From Bacteroidales bacterium (GTDB lineage: Bacteria; Bacteroidota; Bacteroidia; Bacteroidales; UBA932), in the NCBI GenBank assembly GCA_016286385.1, contig JAEESO010000002.1, positions 62,001 to 126,000 on the forward strand: 64,000 nt of DNA, read 5' to 3'. The notes beneath the pieces were generated by a model, which was not told the origin of the DNA, did no database searches, and saw nothing but the letters and a program-made list of their open reading frames with translations. This document shows positions 34,604-43,020 of this stretch, one piece after another. The position numbers and the translations under genes were made by a program. The first letter of the stretch is position 1. Each line of letters begins with the position of its first letter.

Positions 34604-35755
34604 ATGAGACGACTTTCTATTATGGCCTTTTTGTTTCTGGCTGCCTGCACCGCAAAACTTCCCGTGGTAAAAGTGGAAGGTGGACTGCTTCAGGGCGTTC
34701 CTTCCGAGGACCCCTCCGTAATTGTATTCAAGGGTATCCCTTATGCGGCTCCGCCCGTTGGGGAACTCTGCCTGCAGCCGCCTCAGGATGTGATTCCCTG
34801 GGATGGCGTGCGGGAATGCAGCGCCTTCAGCGCAATAGCCCCGCAGCCTGGTAATGCCCGCGGAACGTTCTACGGGGAGGAATTCTACTGGATGCCTCAG
34901 CCGGAGCAGAGCGAGGATTGCCTTTACCTCAATGTATGGGCGCCTGCTAAGGCCGTGGGGAAAAAGGGGGCGGCGCTTCCGGTTGCCATGTGGATACACG
35001 GCGGAGCCTTTGTGAACGGCTACGGCTTTGAGGTCACCATGGACGGAGACAAATGGGCGCAGAAGGACGTGATTCTGGTAACCATCAATTACCGTCTTGG
35101 GGAGAATGCAGCCGGGAATCTCAATATCCTGGACCAGATCAAGGCCCTTGAATGGATAAATAAGAACATAGCCCAGTTTGGCGGAGACCCCTCAAACGTT
35201 ACCATTTTCGGGCAGAGCGCCGGTGGTATGAGCGTACGCACGCTCCTTATCTCGCCGCTTGCAAAGGGCCTTTTCGCAAAGGCCATAATCCAGAGCGGCG
35301 GCGGTATGGGCCTGGACCAGCTTGGCTCAATCCTTACCAGCGCACCGCAGGTAGACGGCTCTGTGGTTCCTGAGCCTTTTGACCAGGCTGTTATGGACGG
35401 AACAATTGCCGATATCCCCATTATGACGGGGTATAATTCAGACGACCTTCCCTTCTTCAAGGAAGAGTCTGTTGGAGCATTCTGTGCCCTCAGGGACTCA
35501 CTTGGAACCGCTCCGGTGTATGAATATGAGTTTACCAGGGATCTTCCGGGGGAGGACAAAGACGTACCCGACAACCTCCCGGGGGCTTTCCATTCGGCAG
35601 AACTATGGTATGTGTTTGGAACCCTAGGCCGCAGCTGGCGTCCTTTCACTCAGGAGGATTACGCCCTCAGTGAAGAGATCGTATCGGCCTGGACTTCTTT
35701 CTGCAAGACCGGCTCTCCGGGCTGGCCTGAATATCCGTTCAAGAAGGTTTTCTAG
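34604..35755 (+). CDS. Type B carboxylesterase lipoprotein, shorter than usual
   Basis: 383 residues from the ATG that begins a lipoprotein signal (FLFLAAC, Cys15). The motifs are GIPYAAPPVGELC, SEDCLYLNVW, WIHGGAF and the nucleophile elbow FGQSAGGMS (Ser205). A GYNSDDLPF follows in place of the usual G-x-N-x-D-E-G, and GAFHSAELWYVFG contains the catalytic His. The family is usually 480-550 residues. Segments seem to be missing after INYRLG and again between QSGGGMGLDQ and APQVDG, where about 60-70 residues are expected. The frame is clean, so this may be a compact or decaying enzyme. Confidence 0.88.
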   Translation: MRRLSIMAFLFLAACTAKLPVVKVEGGLLQGVPSEDPSVIVFKGIPYAAPPVGELCLQPPQDVIPWDGVRECSAFSAIAPQPGNARGTFYGEEFYWMPQPEQSEDCLYLNVWAPAKAVGKKGAALPVAMWIHGGAFVNGYGFEVTMDGDKWAQKDVILVTINYRLGENAAGNLNILDQIKALEWINKNIAQFGGDPSNVTIFGQSAGGMSVRTLLISPLAKGLFAKAIIQSGGGMGLDQLGSILTSAPQVDGSVVPEPFDQAVMDGTIADIPIMTGYNSDDLPFFKEESVGAFCALRDSLGTAPVYEYEFTRDLPGEDKDVPDNLPGAFHSAELWYVFGTLGRSWRPFTQEDYALSEEIVSAWTSFCKTGSPGWPEYPFKKVF

Positions 35756-35756
35756 G

Positions 35757-36389
35757 CTAGCAGGAACTCATATAGGCTTTTACCAGCTTCCACTTTCCGG
35801 CCTCAAAATCGGCCTCCTTGTAGAGGAGGTTGAGCTGCCCTTCGTCGTAAAAACGCAGGCCCGCGGTGTCGGAGTCTATCTGCAGGAAGTTGATGCATCC
35901 TTCCATCTCCTGACGCACCTCCTCAAAGAAGGGGATGCCAAGGAGTTTTGTGCAATCATCATTGTCTGAACATGCCTCAAAGGTCATTTTGAGGGCTTTT
36001 TGGGTGAGGGGCTGGTCTTCGTCGTCCACAAGGATGGCGCTGCGGAAGGTTTCCATATTGACGGCCTTGGTGTATTTCACAACCACCTGCTTCCGGGGCC
36101 ATTCCCCAATTCCGTTATGCCAGGGGCTGTCAAAGCCAAGGTACTCGTCAAGGCCTGCGAAGATGTAGAACATGCCCTCGTGGGGAAGCCTGCCTTCTGG
36201 GTCGAAGGGAGCTATATCGGCACAGTCTATCTGGCACACGAAGGTGAGGGGATAGTCAAACTCCTCCCCGTCTTCCTCGGCCTTTGCAAGGGGGTATTCC
36301 ATGTCGGCGGGAAGGTCAGGGTCTCCCCACCATTTTGAGCAGCAGAAGAGCTCCTGCTCCGTTTCCTGAAGGTTGATCTTGATGGCCAT
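35757..36389 (-). CDS. DUF1963 (YwqG-like) protein
   Basis: 210 residues with no signal or membrane segment. The pattern SKWWGDPDLPADMEYP, then YPLTFVCQIDCADIAPFDPEGRLPHEGMFYIFAG, and a late FLQIDSDTAGLRFYDEGQLNLLYKEADF match DUF1963/YwqG cytosolic proteins, whose biochemical role is unknown. It converges with the carboxylesterase gene (1-bp gap). It is followed upstream by a PPC-domain gene 4 bp away on the same strand, so the two probably form one unit. Confidence 0.88.
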   Translation of the reverse strand: MAIKINLQETEQELFCCSKWWGDPDLPADMEYPLAKAEEDGEEFDYPLTFVCQIDCADIAPFDPEGRLPHEGMFYIFAGLDEYLGFDSPWHNGIGEWPRKQVVVKYTKAVNMETFRSAILVDDEDQPLTQKALKMTFEACSDNDDCTKLLGIPFFEEVRQEMEGCINFLQIDSDTAGLRFYDEGQLNLLYKEADFEAGKWKLVKAYMSSC

Positions 36390-36393
36390 AGCG

Positions 36394-36822
36394 CTAGAAT
36401 TCGTATAGGTTGAGGCCGGTTTCAGGGTCCTGGTATCGGCCGATATTTACCCCCGGAAAAGCATCCACGTAAAGCTCGCAGGCGCCGTTGATGCGGGCTT
36501 CCAGGAGATGCCCGCCGATGCATGAGTAATCCCTCCGGCTGGCGGTGATGTGAAGATGAAGATACGGTTTACCGTCCTTCTGAGAGATATTCCCGGTGAG
36601 GTTTGTGATTTCCATCTGCTCCTTGAAGGTTTTGTCCACGTACTTCTTTGTGGCCGGGTTCAGGAAACGGAAAGTGGCCTCCGAGATAGCTCCAAGGCCG
36701 GTTATATTACCGGCAAGGATGTCCTTCTCCTTGCAGAAAGCCATCAGGGCGGCAGCAACCCCCTCATGGTTGTCTATACTCAGGACAAACGAATTGTCTT
36801 TTACCTCTTTGTACTTATACAT
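36394..36822 (-). CDS. PPC-domain (DUF296) protein
   Basis: 142 residues, a single domain. The conserved GNITGLGAISEATFRFLNPATKKY and HLHITASRRDYSCIGGHLLEARINGACELYVD patterns identify the PPC/DUF296 fold, a trimeric domain found in plant AT-hook proteins and in stand-alone bacterial proteins. Bacterial members lack the AT-hook, as here, and their role is unknown. A conserved His pair in HLHI and GGH may bind metal. It lies between the DUF1963 gene (4 bp) and a lipoprotein gene (9 bp), all on the minus strand. Confidence 0.9.
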   Translation of the reverse strand: MYKYKEVKDNSFVLSIDNHEGVAAALMAFCKEKDILAGNITGLGAISEATFRFLNPATKKYVDKTFKEQMEITNLTGNISQKDGKPYLHLHITASRRDYSCIGGHLLEARINGACELYVDAFPGVNIGRYQDPETGLNLYEF

Positions 36823-36831
36823 GATGTATGA

Positions 36832-37830
36832 CTATTTTTTCACTGGAAAAAGGTGGTACTTTGCGCCGGGTTCCGGAGTGATGATCCGGGCCTCGGTTTT
36901 TGAGTCGTCCTTGGGGTCAAGATACTTATACACAAGGGCTTTGCCGCCTGATAGCCAGAATCCGCTCTCTTCTCCAAGGGTCGATGGCAGCAGCAGGGAG
37001 ATGAATGTCTGCTCTGTCTTATGCATGAAAGCCATACTCTCCTCACCGTTTGTCTGGTTGGTGACGCGGACAAGGTCACAGTTGTCAAGCAGCCACTGCG
37101 CCTGTGCTTCAGAAGGGTTGCACCACTGCAGACCGTAATGGACGGTAGAAAGGTCTGCGCCCTCCACCCACGGGAAAAGGGCGTTGTCATACACAAATTG
37201 ATTTGCCCAGACAATTCCGTTGTCAAAAGGTTTTCTGCCTGAATCCTTTGTACCATATTCTCCGGCAATCTCATACAGGGGAGTGAGACTGGACTTTTCC
37301 ATATTAACCATAGCTATGCCCCACTGCTGCTTGTCAAGGTCAAGGCCGATGTATGAGGCTGCCGACGGATCATAGATAGAAAACATCAGTCCCTTTCCTT
37401 TCACTGCCATTCCGGGCATATTGGCGGACACGGTCATCATCTCAAACTTTCCCAGTTTGATGTCCTCTCCCACATACGTATTGCCGTTGAAATGGACCTC
37501 GCAGCCGTAGGTGATGGGTTTATCAAAACTGATGGTGCGGGCCTTGGTGTCCAGCGTATACCCCACGATGCGGTATGCCCCGGAAGGAAACACCACGGTG
37601 GCTTTCCCGTCTTTGAACGTGAATTCCGTAGCAATGAGCTTGTCATCGGCATCCTTATAATGCATCCTGCCTATCTCCTGCTGGCCATAAGGGCCTTTGA
37701 ACCCGCTCACGGCCCAAATCTGCCCTTCAAGGTCAAAGTCTTCATATCTGATATCCAGCCCGAAAGGATTAAGTCCGCTGCAGGCTGCCGCCATAAGGGC
37801 AGATATCAATACTGTTGTAATCTTATTCAT
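36832..37830 (-). CDS. Hypothetical lipoprotein
   Basis: 332 residues with a lipoprotein signal ending at MAAACSG (Cys17). The mature protein is mainly beta-type, with repeated strand-turn segments (IGRMHYKDADDKLIATEFTFKDGKATVVFPSG) reminiscent of YD/MORN-like antiparallel repeats, then an unclassified C-terminal half. No family was recognised. It heads a leftward unit with the PPC and DUF1963 genes and has a TATCTTTG promoter 27 bp upstream. Confidence 0.78.
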   Translation of the reverse strand: MNKITTVLISALMAAACSGLNPFGLDIRYEDFDLEGQIWAVSGFKGPYGQQEIGRMHYKDADDKLIATEFTFKDGKATVVFPSGAYRIVGYTLDTKARTISFDKPITYGCEVHFNGNTYVGEDIKLGKFEMMTVSANMPGMAVKGKGLMFSIYDPSAASYIGLDLDKQQWGIAMVNMEKSSLTPLYEIAGEYGTKDSGRKPFDNGIVWANQFVYDNALFPWVEGADLSTVHYGLQWCNPSEAQAQWLLDNCDLVRVTNQTNGEESMAFMHKTEQTFISLLLPSTLGEESGFWLSGGKALVYKYLDPKDDSKTEARIITPEPGAKYHLFPVKK

Positions 37831-37857
37831 ATTGTCGTTTCAAAAGCCAGTATGATA

Positions 37858-37865
37858 CAAAGATA
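37858..37865 (-). promoter_or_regulatory. Predicted -7 element for the lipoprotein-PPC-DUF1963 unit
   Basis: TATCTTTG on the minus strand, 27 bp upstream of the ATG at 37830, fits TAnnTTTG. No good -33 was found. Confidence 0.55.
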
Positions 37866-37891
37866 GCAAAATTCTAGGCCTCTGGCCAGTA

Positions 37892-37994
37892 AGGGACACA
37901 AAAAAGGCCGATTTTGTGCCACGCGGCGTTCTCGAGACCAGCTGGCGGAACAAAAAGGGCCGATTATGTTGCGCCCGCCGGCCTTAGCCGGCGG
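37892..37994. repeat. Paired dyad unit and GC hairpin downstream of the TIGR02757 gene
   Basis: Two similar imperfect dyads, ACACAAAA-AAGGCCGA-TTTTGTGCC and AACAAAAAGGGCCGATTATGTTG, each centre on a GGCCGAT. They are followed by a perfect 8-bp hairpin CCGCCGGC-CTTA-GCCGGCGG at 37975-37994 that spans the stop codon of the neighbouring gene. Confidence 0.6.
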
Positions 37995-38706
37995 AGACGC
38001 CTTCCCCGAAGAGGGCGAAGTCTCCTTTCAGGGGATCATCCGGGAAAATCTGAGCCAGGCGGGCGGTTAGGCGCTGCGCCGCGGCCATGGAAGCGGTGCG
38101 GGAGGAGAGCAGCCCCAGCCGGACACTCTGCTGCAGCACGTGGGTGTCCATGGGCATAATGAGCGTGCGCCTGTCTATCTGCCGCGCCCAGAGGCCAAGG
38201 TCTACGGGAGAGCCGTCACGGACCATCCAGCGGAGGAACATACACACCCTCTTGCAGGCCGATGATGTATCCTTCGGCACCGGTGCCGTCTCTCCGAACC
38301 ATCGGGTGATGGCATCCACAGCCTCAATACCTGTGGCGGAACCGACGTACGCCCCCAGCGTGCCGTAGCCGTCAAGGAGCCGGCGGTAGGATTCAAGGAA
38401 GGCGTGAACATCGGCCACGGTATAAAGCCTGTAGTAGCAGGCGGATGAAGCGGCTGGTAGATCGGCCTTGAAAGCCCCCGAACGCACCCAGCGGTCCATA
38501 TCTCCGCCAGCTCGCTCCAGCAGCCAGCCAATCTTTGGCATAAACTGCGCACGGGAGCCGTACGCCAGGGCCTGGGCTACAAACGCAGTGGCCTCCTGGT
38601 TGGCGGCGCCGGAGACCTGATGCATCCACCAGGAGGGGTCTCCTTCAATGAAAGAGGGAGTCTCGTACTTTGCGGCGAGCTCCCTCAGTAAAGCGTCTAC
38701 ACTCAT
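37984..38706 (-). CDS. TIGR02757 (DUF2400) family protein
   Basis: 240 residues with no signal. The N-terminal LLRELAAKYETPSFIEGDPSWWMHQVSGAANQEATAFVAQALAYGSRAQFMPKI and the late RVCMFLRWMVRDGSPVDLGLWARQID with LIMPMDTHVLQQSVRLGL match the TIGR02757 family common in Bacteroidota. The fold appears related to helix-hairpin-helix DNA glycosylases, so a nucleic-acid role is possible but unproven. It starts 1 bp after the fumarase stop and is probably co-transcribed with it. Its stop codon lies inside a GC hairpin. Confidence 0.9.
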   Translation of the reverse strand: MSVDALLRELAAKYETPSFIEGDPSWWMHQVSGAANQEATAFVAQALAYGSRAQFMPKIGWLLERAGGDMDRWVRSGAFKADLPAASSACYYRLYTVADVHAFLESYRRLLDGYGTLGAYVGSATGIEAVDAITRWFGETAPVPKDTSSACKRVCMFLRWMVRDGSPVDLGLWARQIDRRTLIMPMDTHVLQQSVRLGLLSSRTASMAAAQRLTARLAQIFPDDPLKGDFALFGEGVSAG

Positions 38707-40335
38707 TTAAAGGCCGATACTCTTGAAGAAATCGTTACCCTTGTCATCTACCAGGATGAAGGCCGGGAAGTCCTCCACGGTGATCTTCCAGATGGCTTCC
38801 ATGCCAAGTTCTGGGTACTCCACGCATTCTATGCTGCGGATGCTGCTCTGGGAAAGCACTGCGGCAACGCCGCCGATTGTTCCAAGGTAGAAGCCTCCGT
38901 GCTTCTGACAGGCATCCGTTACCACCTTTGAGCGGTTGCCCTTTGCAATCATGACAAGTGATGCGCCGTGATCCTGGAATTCATCCACGTAAGGGTCCAT
39001 ACGGTTGGCCGTGGTGGGGCCCATGGAGCCGCAGGGGTAGCCTGCAGGAGTCTTGGCGGGGCCGGCATAGAGGATGGGATGGTCCTTGAAGTATGCGGGC
39101 ATTCCTTCACCTGCATCCAGACGGGCCTTCAGCTTTGCGTGGGCAATGTCACGGGCCACAATGATGGTTCCCTTGAGGTTCACGCGGGTGCCTACGGCGT
39201 ATTTGGTGAGCTCTGCACGAACAGCGTCAATGCCCTTGTCAAGGTCTATCTCAATGCCCTTGGGGCCTTCGCCGGGACGGCGGAATTCCTCAGGGATAAG
39301 CTCTGAAGGATTGGTGTCCATCTTCTCAATCCAAACGCCATCGGCATTGATCTTGGACTTGATGTTGCGGTCTGCGCTGCAGCTTACACCCATGCCGATT
39401 GGGCAGCTTGCACCGTGCCTCGGGAGGCGCACAACGCGGATGTCGTGGGCCAGGTATTTGCCGCCAAACTGTGCTCCAAGGCCTATCTTCTGAGCCTCCT
39501 TCAGGAGTTTCTCCTCAAGGTCTATGTCACGGAAGGCGCGGCCGGTCTCGTCTCCGGTAGTGGGAAGGGCGTCATAGAACTTTATGCTGGCAAGCTTCAC
39601 GGTAAGGAGGTTTTTCTCTGCCGATGTTCCTCCTATCACAAACGCAATGTGGTAAGGCGGGCAGGCTGCGGTGCCAAGGGAACGCATCTTCTCCACCAGG
39701 AACGGGATAAGGGTGCCCTCATTCTGGATGGTGGCCTTGGTCATGGGGTAGAAGTATGTCTTGTTGGCGCTGCCGCCGCCCTTTGCCACCATGATGAAGC
39801 GGTACTCGCTTCCCTGAGTGGCCTCGATGTCAATCTGGGCAGGGAGATTGCACTTGGTGTTAACCTCATTGTACATATCCAGGGGGGCGTTCTGGCTGTA
39901 GCGGAGATTCTCCTTGGTGTATGTGTTGTAAACGCCAAGGCTAAGGGCTTCCTCGTCCTCAAAATCCGTCCACACGTGCTGGCCTTTCTCTCCGTGGATG
40001 ATGGCAGTGCCGGTGTCCTGGCAGAACGGAAGCACGCCCTTCACGGAAGTCTCTGCGTTGCGAAGGAACTGAAGGGCCACGTATTTGTCGTTGTCAGAGG
40101 CCTCGGGATCCTTCAGGATTGCAGCCACCTGCTCATTGTGGGAGCGGCGAAGCATGAACTGGCAGTCATGGAAAGACTGCTGGGCTACCAGCGTAAGGGC
40201 CTCCGGAGATACCTCCAGGATGGTTTTGTCACCGAATTTTGAAGTTTTTACCAGTTTTTCAGAACCGGGAATCTTGTAATACTCTGTGGTATCAGGGCCC
40301 AGCTGGAACATGGGCGCATATTTGAATTCTGCCAT
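38707..40335 (-). CDS. fum: Class I fumarate hydratase (iron-sulfur)
   Basis: 542 residues in one chain containing both alpha and beta parts, as in FumA/FumB. It interconverts fumarate and malate using a [4Fe-4S] cluster. Cluster-ligand cysteines are seen in [10 protein letters not shown] (about residue 104), [17 protein letters not shown] and, in the same order as the family, [21 protein letters not shown]. The C-terminal domain has [26 protein letters not shown]. Its neighbour aspA makes fumarate from aspartate, so the pair fits a fumarate/malate branch of anaerobic succinate metabolism. Its promoter lies 23 bp upstream. Confidence 0.95.
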   Translation of the reverse strand: MAEFKYAPMFQLGPDTTEYYKIPGSEKLVKTSKFGDKTILEVSPEALTLVAQQSFHDCQFMLRRSHNEQVAAILKDPEASDNDKYVALQFLRNAETSVKGVLPFCQDTGTAIIHGEKGQHVWTDFEDEEALSLGVYNTYTKENLRYSQNAPLDMYNEVNTKCNLPAQIDIEATQGSEYRFIMVAKGGGSANKTYFYPMTKATIQNEGTLIPFLVEKMRSLGTAACPPYHIAFVIGGTSAEKNLLTVKLASIKFYDALPTTGDETGRAFRDIDLEEKLLKEAQKIGLGAQFGGKYLAHDIRVVRLPRHGASCPIGMGVSCSADRNIKSKINADGVWIEKMDTNPSELIPEEFRRPGEGPKGIEIDLDKGIDAVRAELTKYAVGTRVNLKGTIIVARDIAHAKLKARLDAGEGMPAYFKDHPILYAGPAKTPAGYPCGSMGPTTANRMDPYVDEFQDHGASLVMIAKGNRSKVVTDACQKHGGFYLGTIGGVAAVLSQSSIRSIECVEYPELGMEAIWKITVEDFPAFILVDDKGNDFFKSIGL

Positions 40336-40358
40336 AATGGGTTTATTTGTTCAATTTA

Positions 40359-40389
40359 CAAATATAGCATTTTTACGGGAGGATTCCAA
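40359..40389 (-). promoter_or_regulatory. Predicted fumarase promoter (-33/-7)
   Basis: On the minus strand TTG (40387-40389) and TATATTTG (40359-40366) are 20 bp apart, a good Bacteroidota promoter. The ATG is 23 bp downstream of the -7 element. Confidence 0.68.
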
Positions 40390-40394
40390 TGCTT

Positions 40395-40528
40395 GCCGTG
40401 TTGACAGCCATATTGCCTGTAGTGGCGTTTTTGTGTCAACACGGCCGTGATTTCACGGAAAAAGGCCGATTTCCTTGCCGTGTTGGCAGTGAAATCGGCC
40501 TTATACGCGTTTTAGCCGTCAACACGGC
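40395..40528. repeat. Nested intergenic inverted repeats between aspA and fum
   Basis: GCCGTGTTGACA (40395) pairs perfectly with TGTCAACACGGC (40434-40445). GCCGTGTTGGCA (40477) pairs with GTCAACACGGC (40518-40528). Interleaved with them, AAGGCCGATTTC (40462-40473) pairs perfectly with GAAATCGGCCTT (40491-40502). The block fills most of the 202-bp gap. Confidence 0.8.
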
Positions 40529-40537
40529 AAAGCGGTG

Positions 40538-41950
40538 CTATTTCAGAAGCTCATGCGGCTGGGTCATGGCGGCGGGATCAAGGGCCTCGTCAAGTTTTTC
40601 CTTGGTCATGAGGCCGTGCTCCAGCACAAGGTCATACACGCTGCCGCCGGTCTCAAGGGCTTCCTTGGCAACCTTGGTGGAAGCCTTGTAGCCAATGTAG
40701 GGATTAAGGGCGGTAACAATGCCGATGGAATTTTTCACCATCTCATAGCAGTGATCTGCATTCACGGTGATGCCCACGATGCACTTTTCACGCAGGGTGT
40801 TCATGGCGTTGGTGAGCCAGGTCTGGCTCTCAAGGATGGACTCTGCAATCACGGGCTCCATGACGTTCAGCTGCAGCTGTCCGGCCTCGGCGGCAAATGC
40901 AACGGTGGTATCGTTGCCTATAACCTTGAAGCACACCTGGTTGGTGACCTCCGGGATGACGGGGTTCACCTTGCCGGGCATGATGGATGAACCGGGAGCC
41001 ATGGCGGGGAGATTGATCTCATGAAGGCCGCAGCGGGGACCGGAAGCCATGAGCCTGAGGTCATTGCATATCTTGGAGAGCTTCACGGCAAGTCTCTTCA
41101 GGGCTGCTGAGTAGCTCACATAGGCGCCGGTATCCGGGGTTGCCTCCACAAGGTCTTCGGCCACCTCAAAGTGATCTCCGGAGAACTCACCCATAAGTTT
41201 GGTGCAGAGTTCCGCAAAGCCGGGAACGGCGTTGAGACCGGTGCCGATAGCCGTGCCGCCCATGTTGATTTCCTTCAGCAGGACCACGTTCCTCTCAAGG
41301 TTTGCAAGCTCTTCCTTGAGGTTGGTTGCAAATGCGTGGAATTCCTGTCCGGAAGTCATGGGAACGGCATCCTGGAGCTGTGTGCGACCCATCTTGAGGA
41401 CGCCTGAAAACTCGTCACCCTTGGCGCGGAAAGCCTCAATCAGGTCCTCCAGGGCCTTCACCAGATTGCGGTTCATGCGCACGAAAGTATAGCGGAATGC
41501 GGTGGGATAGGCGTCGTTGGTGGACTGGGCGCAGTTCACGTGGTCGTTGGGGGAGCAGAACTGGTACTCACCCTTCTTGTGGCCCATGAGTTCCAGGGCA
41601 CGGTTTGCAATTACCTCATTGGCGTTCATGTTCACGGATGTGCCGGCGCCGCCCTGCATCATATCCACGGGGAACTGGTCCCAGAGCTTACCGCCCACAA
41701 TCTCCTTGCAGGCAGCTACAATTGCATCGGCAATCTTACGGTCAAGCACACCCAGACGGGCGTTTGCCTCTGCTGCGGCCATCTTCACGTATGCAATTGC
41801 AATGATGTACTCCGGATAGTCGCACATGTGCGTATTGGAGATCTTGTAATTGTTGATGGCGCGCTGTGTCTGGACACCGTAATAAGCGTCGATGGGAACC
41901 TGGAGTTCGCCGATAAGGTCGCTCTCGACCCTGTAAAGTTTTTCTGACAT
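40538..41950 (-). CDS. aspA: Aspartate ammonia-lyase
   Basis: 470 residues, the family length. It deaminates aspartate to fumarate and ammonia. The aspartase/fumarase superfamily signature GSSIMPGKVNPVIPEV (with the catalytic Ser) is present. YYGVQTQRAINNYKIS, QGGAGTSVNMNANEVIANRALE and SPNDHVNCAQSTNDAYPTAFR fit AspA rather than class II fumarase (NCAQSTND, YGVQT-RA). Its ATG is 1 bp after the stop of the NagZ-like gene, so it appears to be the last gene of a five-gene operon. With the class I fumarase downstream it channels aspartate to malate. Confidence 0.95.
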   Translation of the reverse strand: MSEKLYRVESDLIGELQVPIDAYYGVQTQRAINNYKISNTHMCDYPEYIIAIAYVKMAAAEANARLGVLDRKIADAIVAACKEIVGGKLWDQFPVDMMQGGAGTSVNMNANEVIANRALELMGHKKGEYQFCSPNDHVNCAQSTNDAYPTAFRYTFVRMNRNLVKALEDLIEAFRAKGDEFSGVLKMGRTQLQDAVPMTSGQEFHAFATNLKEELANLERNVVLLKEINMGGTAIGTGLNAVPGFAELCTKLMGEFSGDHFEVAEDLVEATPDTGAYVSYSAALKRLAVKLSKICNDLRLMASGPRCGLHEINLPAMAPGSSIMPGKVNPVIPEVTNQVCFKVIGNDTTVAFAAEAGQLQLNVMEPVIAESILESQTWLTNAMNTLREKCIVGITVNADHCYEMVKNSIGIVTALNPYIGYKASTKVAKEALETGGSVYDLVLEHGLMTKEKLDEALDPAAMTQPHELLK

Positions 41951-41951
41951 A

Positions 41952-43019
41952 TCAGTTTATGGATTTGGATAGTTTTATCTCAAGTATGCGGCGGACGCTG
42001 CTGTCCAGGCGCTCCTCCGTGATCCTGCCGTCCTCTATGGCGGCCATGACACCCTTGAAGGCTTCAAGGGGATTCTCCGGGAGAAGGAGGATATCGGCCC
42101 CGGCAATAAAGGCAAACGCCGCGGCATCTGAAGAAGAGTACTCCCTTGAAATGGCGCCCATCCTGAGGGCATCAGTGATGATGATTCCGTTGTAGCCAAG
42201 TTCCCCGCGGAGCTTTTCCGTAAGCATGAGGGGAGACAGCGTTGAAGGAACCTCTGAACCGGTTACGGACGGCACGGCAATATGCGCCGTCATCACAAGG
42301 GGCGTCCCGGCCTCTATCCCGGCCTTGAAGGGAATCATCTCGCAGGAAAGCAGTTCCTCCCAGGTCTTGAGGCTCTGGGCGTAACCGAAATGGCTGTCCG
42401 TCTGGGTGTCTCCGTGGCCCGGGAAGTGCTTGATGCAGCCATAAATACCTGCATCAGACAGGCCCTGGAGGTATTTTACAACCTTTCCTGCCGCATCCGA
42501 AGGATCTTCGGAAAACGCCCTGTCGCCAATTACCGGGTTCTGCGGATTGGTGTTTACATCGGCCACAGGCGCAAAATCAATGTCTATCCCGTAAAGGGCA
42601 AGATACCGGCCGATGGCATTGCCAAAGGAATACGCATCCTCCTGGCCGGAAGCCTGGCTCATTGCGGGGATCCTAGGCACGTTGAAGGCCTTGTTCCGGC
42701 CGATACGCGCTACCCTCCCGCCTTCTTCGTCGATAGAAATGAGTGGGCTCCCCGGAAGGGCGTGGAGGCTGTCCGTAAGGTGGACAAGCTGAGCGGAATC
42801 CTTTATGTCATAGGCAAAGAGAATGACTCCTCCAACTGGATAAAGGCTGTCCTGGAGCTCATTGGTGCCCACCATGAAGAGCTGCCACACTTTCTCCTCA
42901 ATGGTGTATGAAGCCAGGGTGGAATCCACCGCGGCGTCAATCCTTTCCTTGAGTGAAGGCCTGGCAGAGCCGCAGGCAACTGCCATCAAAAGAGCCAGTG
43001 CAACAAGTGAGCGTTTCAT
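41952..43019 (-). CDS. GH3 beta-N-acetylhexosaminidase-like lipoprotein (NagZ-type)
   Basis: 355 residues from the ATG that begins a lipoprotein signal (LMAVAC, Cys16). Only the GH3 N-terminal barrel is present, as in NagZ. The diagnostic loop KHFPGHGDTQTDSH carries the catalytic Asp-His pair, and the nucleophile Asp lies in GIIITDALRMGAI. FAPVADVNTNPQNPVIGDRAFS also fits. NagZ enzymes remove GlcNAc from peptidoglycan fragments. The lipid signal suggests a periplasmic rather than cytosolic site, as in other Bacteroidota. It is 1 bp from the D15 barrel gene and 1 bp from aspA. Confidence 0.93.
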   Translation of the reverse strand: MKRSLVALALLMAVACGSARPSLKERIDAAVDSTLASYTIEEKVWQLFMVGTNELQDSLYPVGGVILFAYDIKDSAQLVHLTDSLHALPGSPLISIDEEGGRVARIGRNKAFNVPRIPAMSQASGQEDAYSFGNAIGRYLALYGIDIDFAPVADVNTNPQNPVIGDRAFSEDPSDAAGKVVKYLQGLSDAGIYGCIKHFPGHGDTQTDSHFGYAQSLKTWEELLSCEMIPFKAGIEAGTPLVMTAHIAVPSVTGSEVPSTLSPLMLTEKLRGELGYNGIIITDALRMGAISREYSSSDAAAFAFIAGADILLLPENPLEAFKGVMAAIEDGRITEERLDSSVRRILEIKLSKSIN

Positions 43020-43020
43020 G

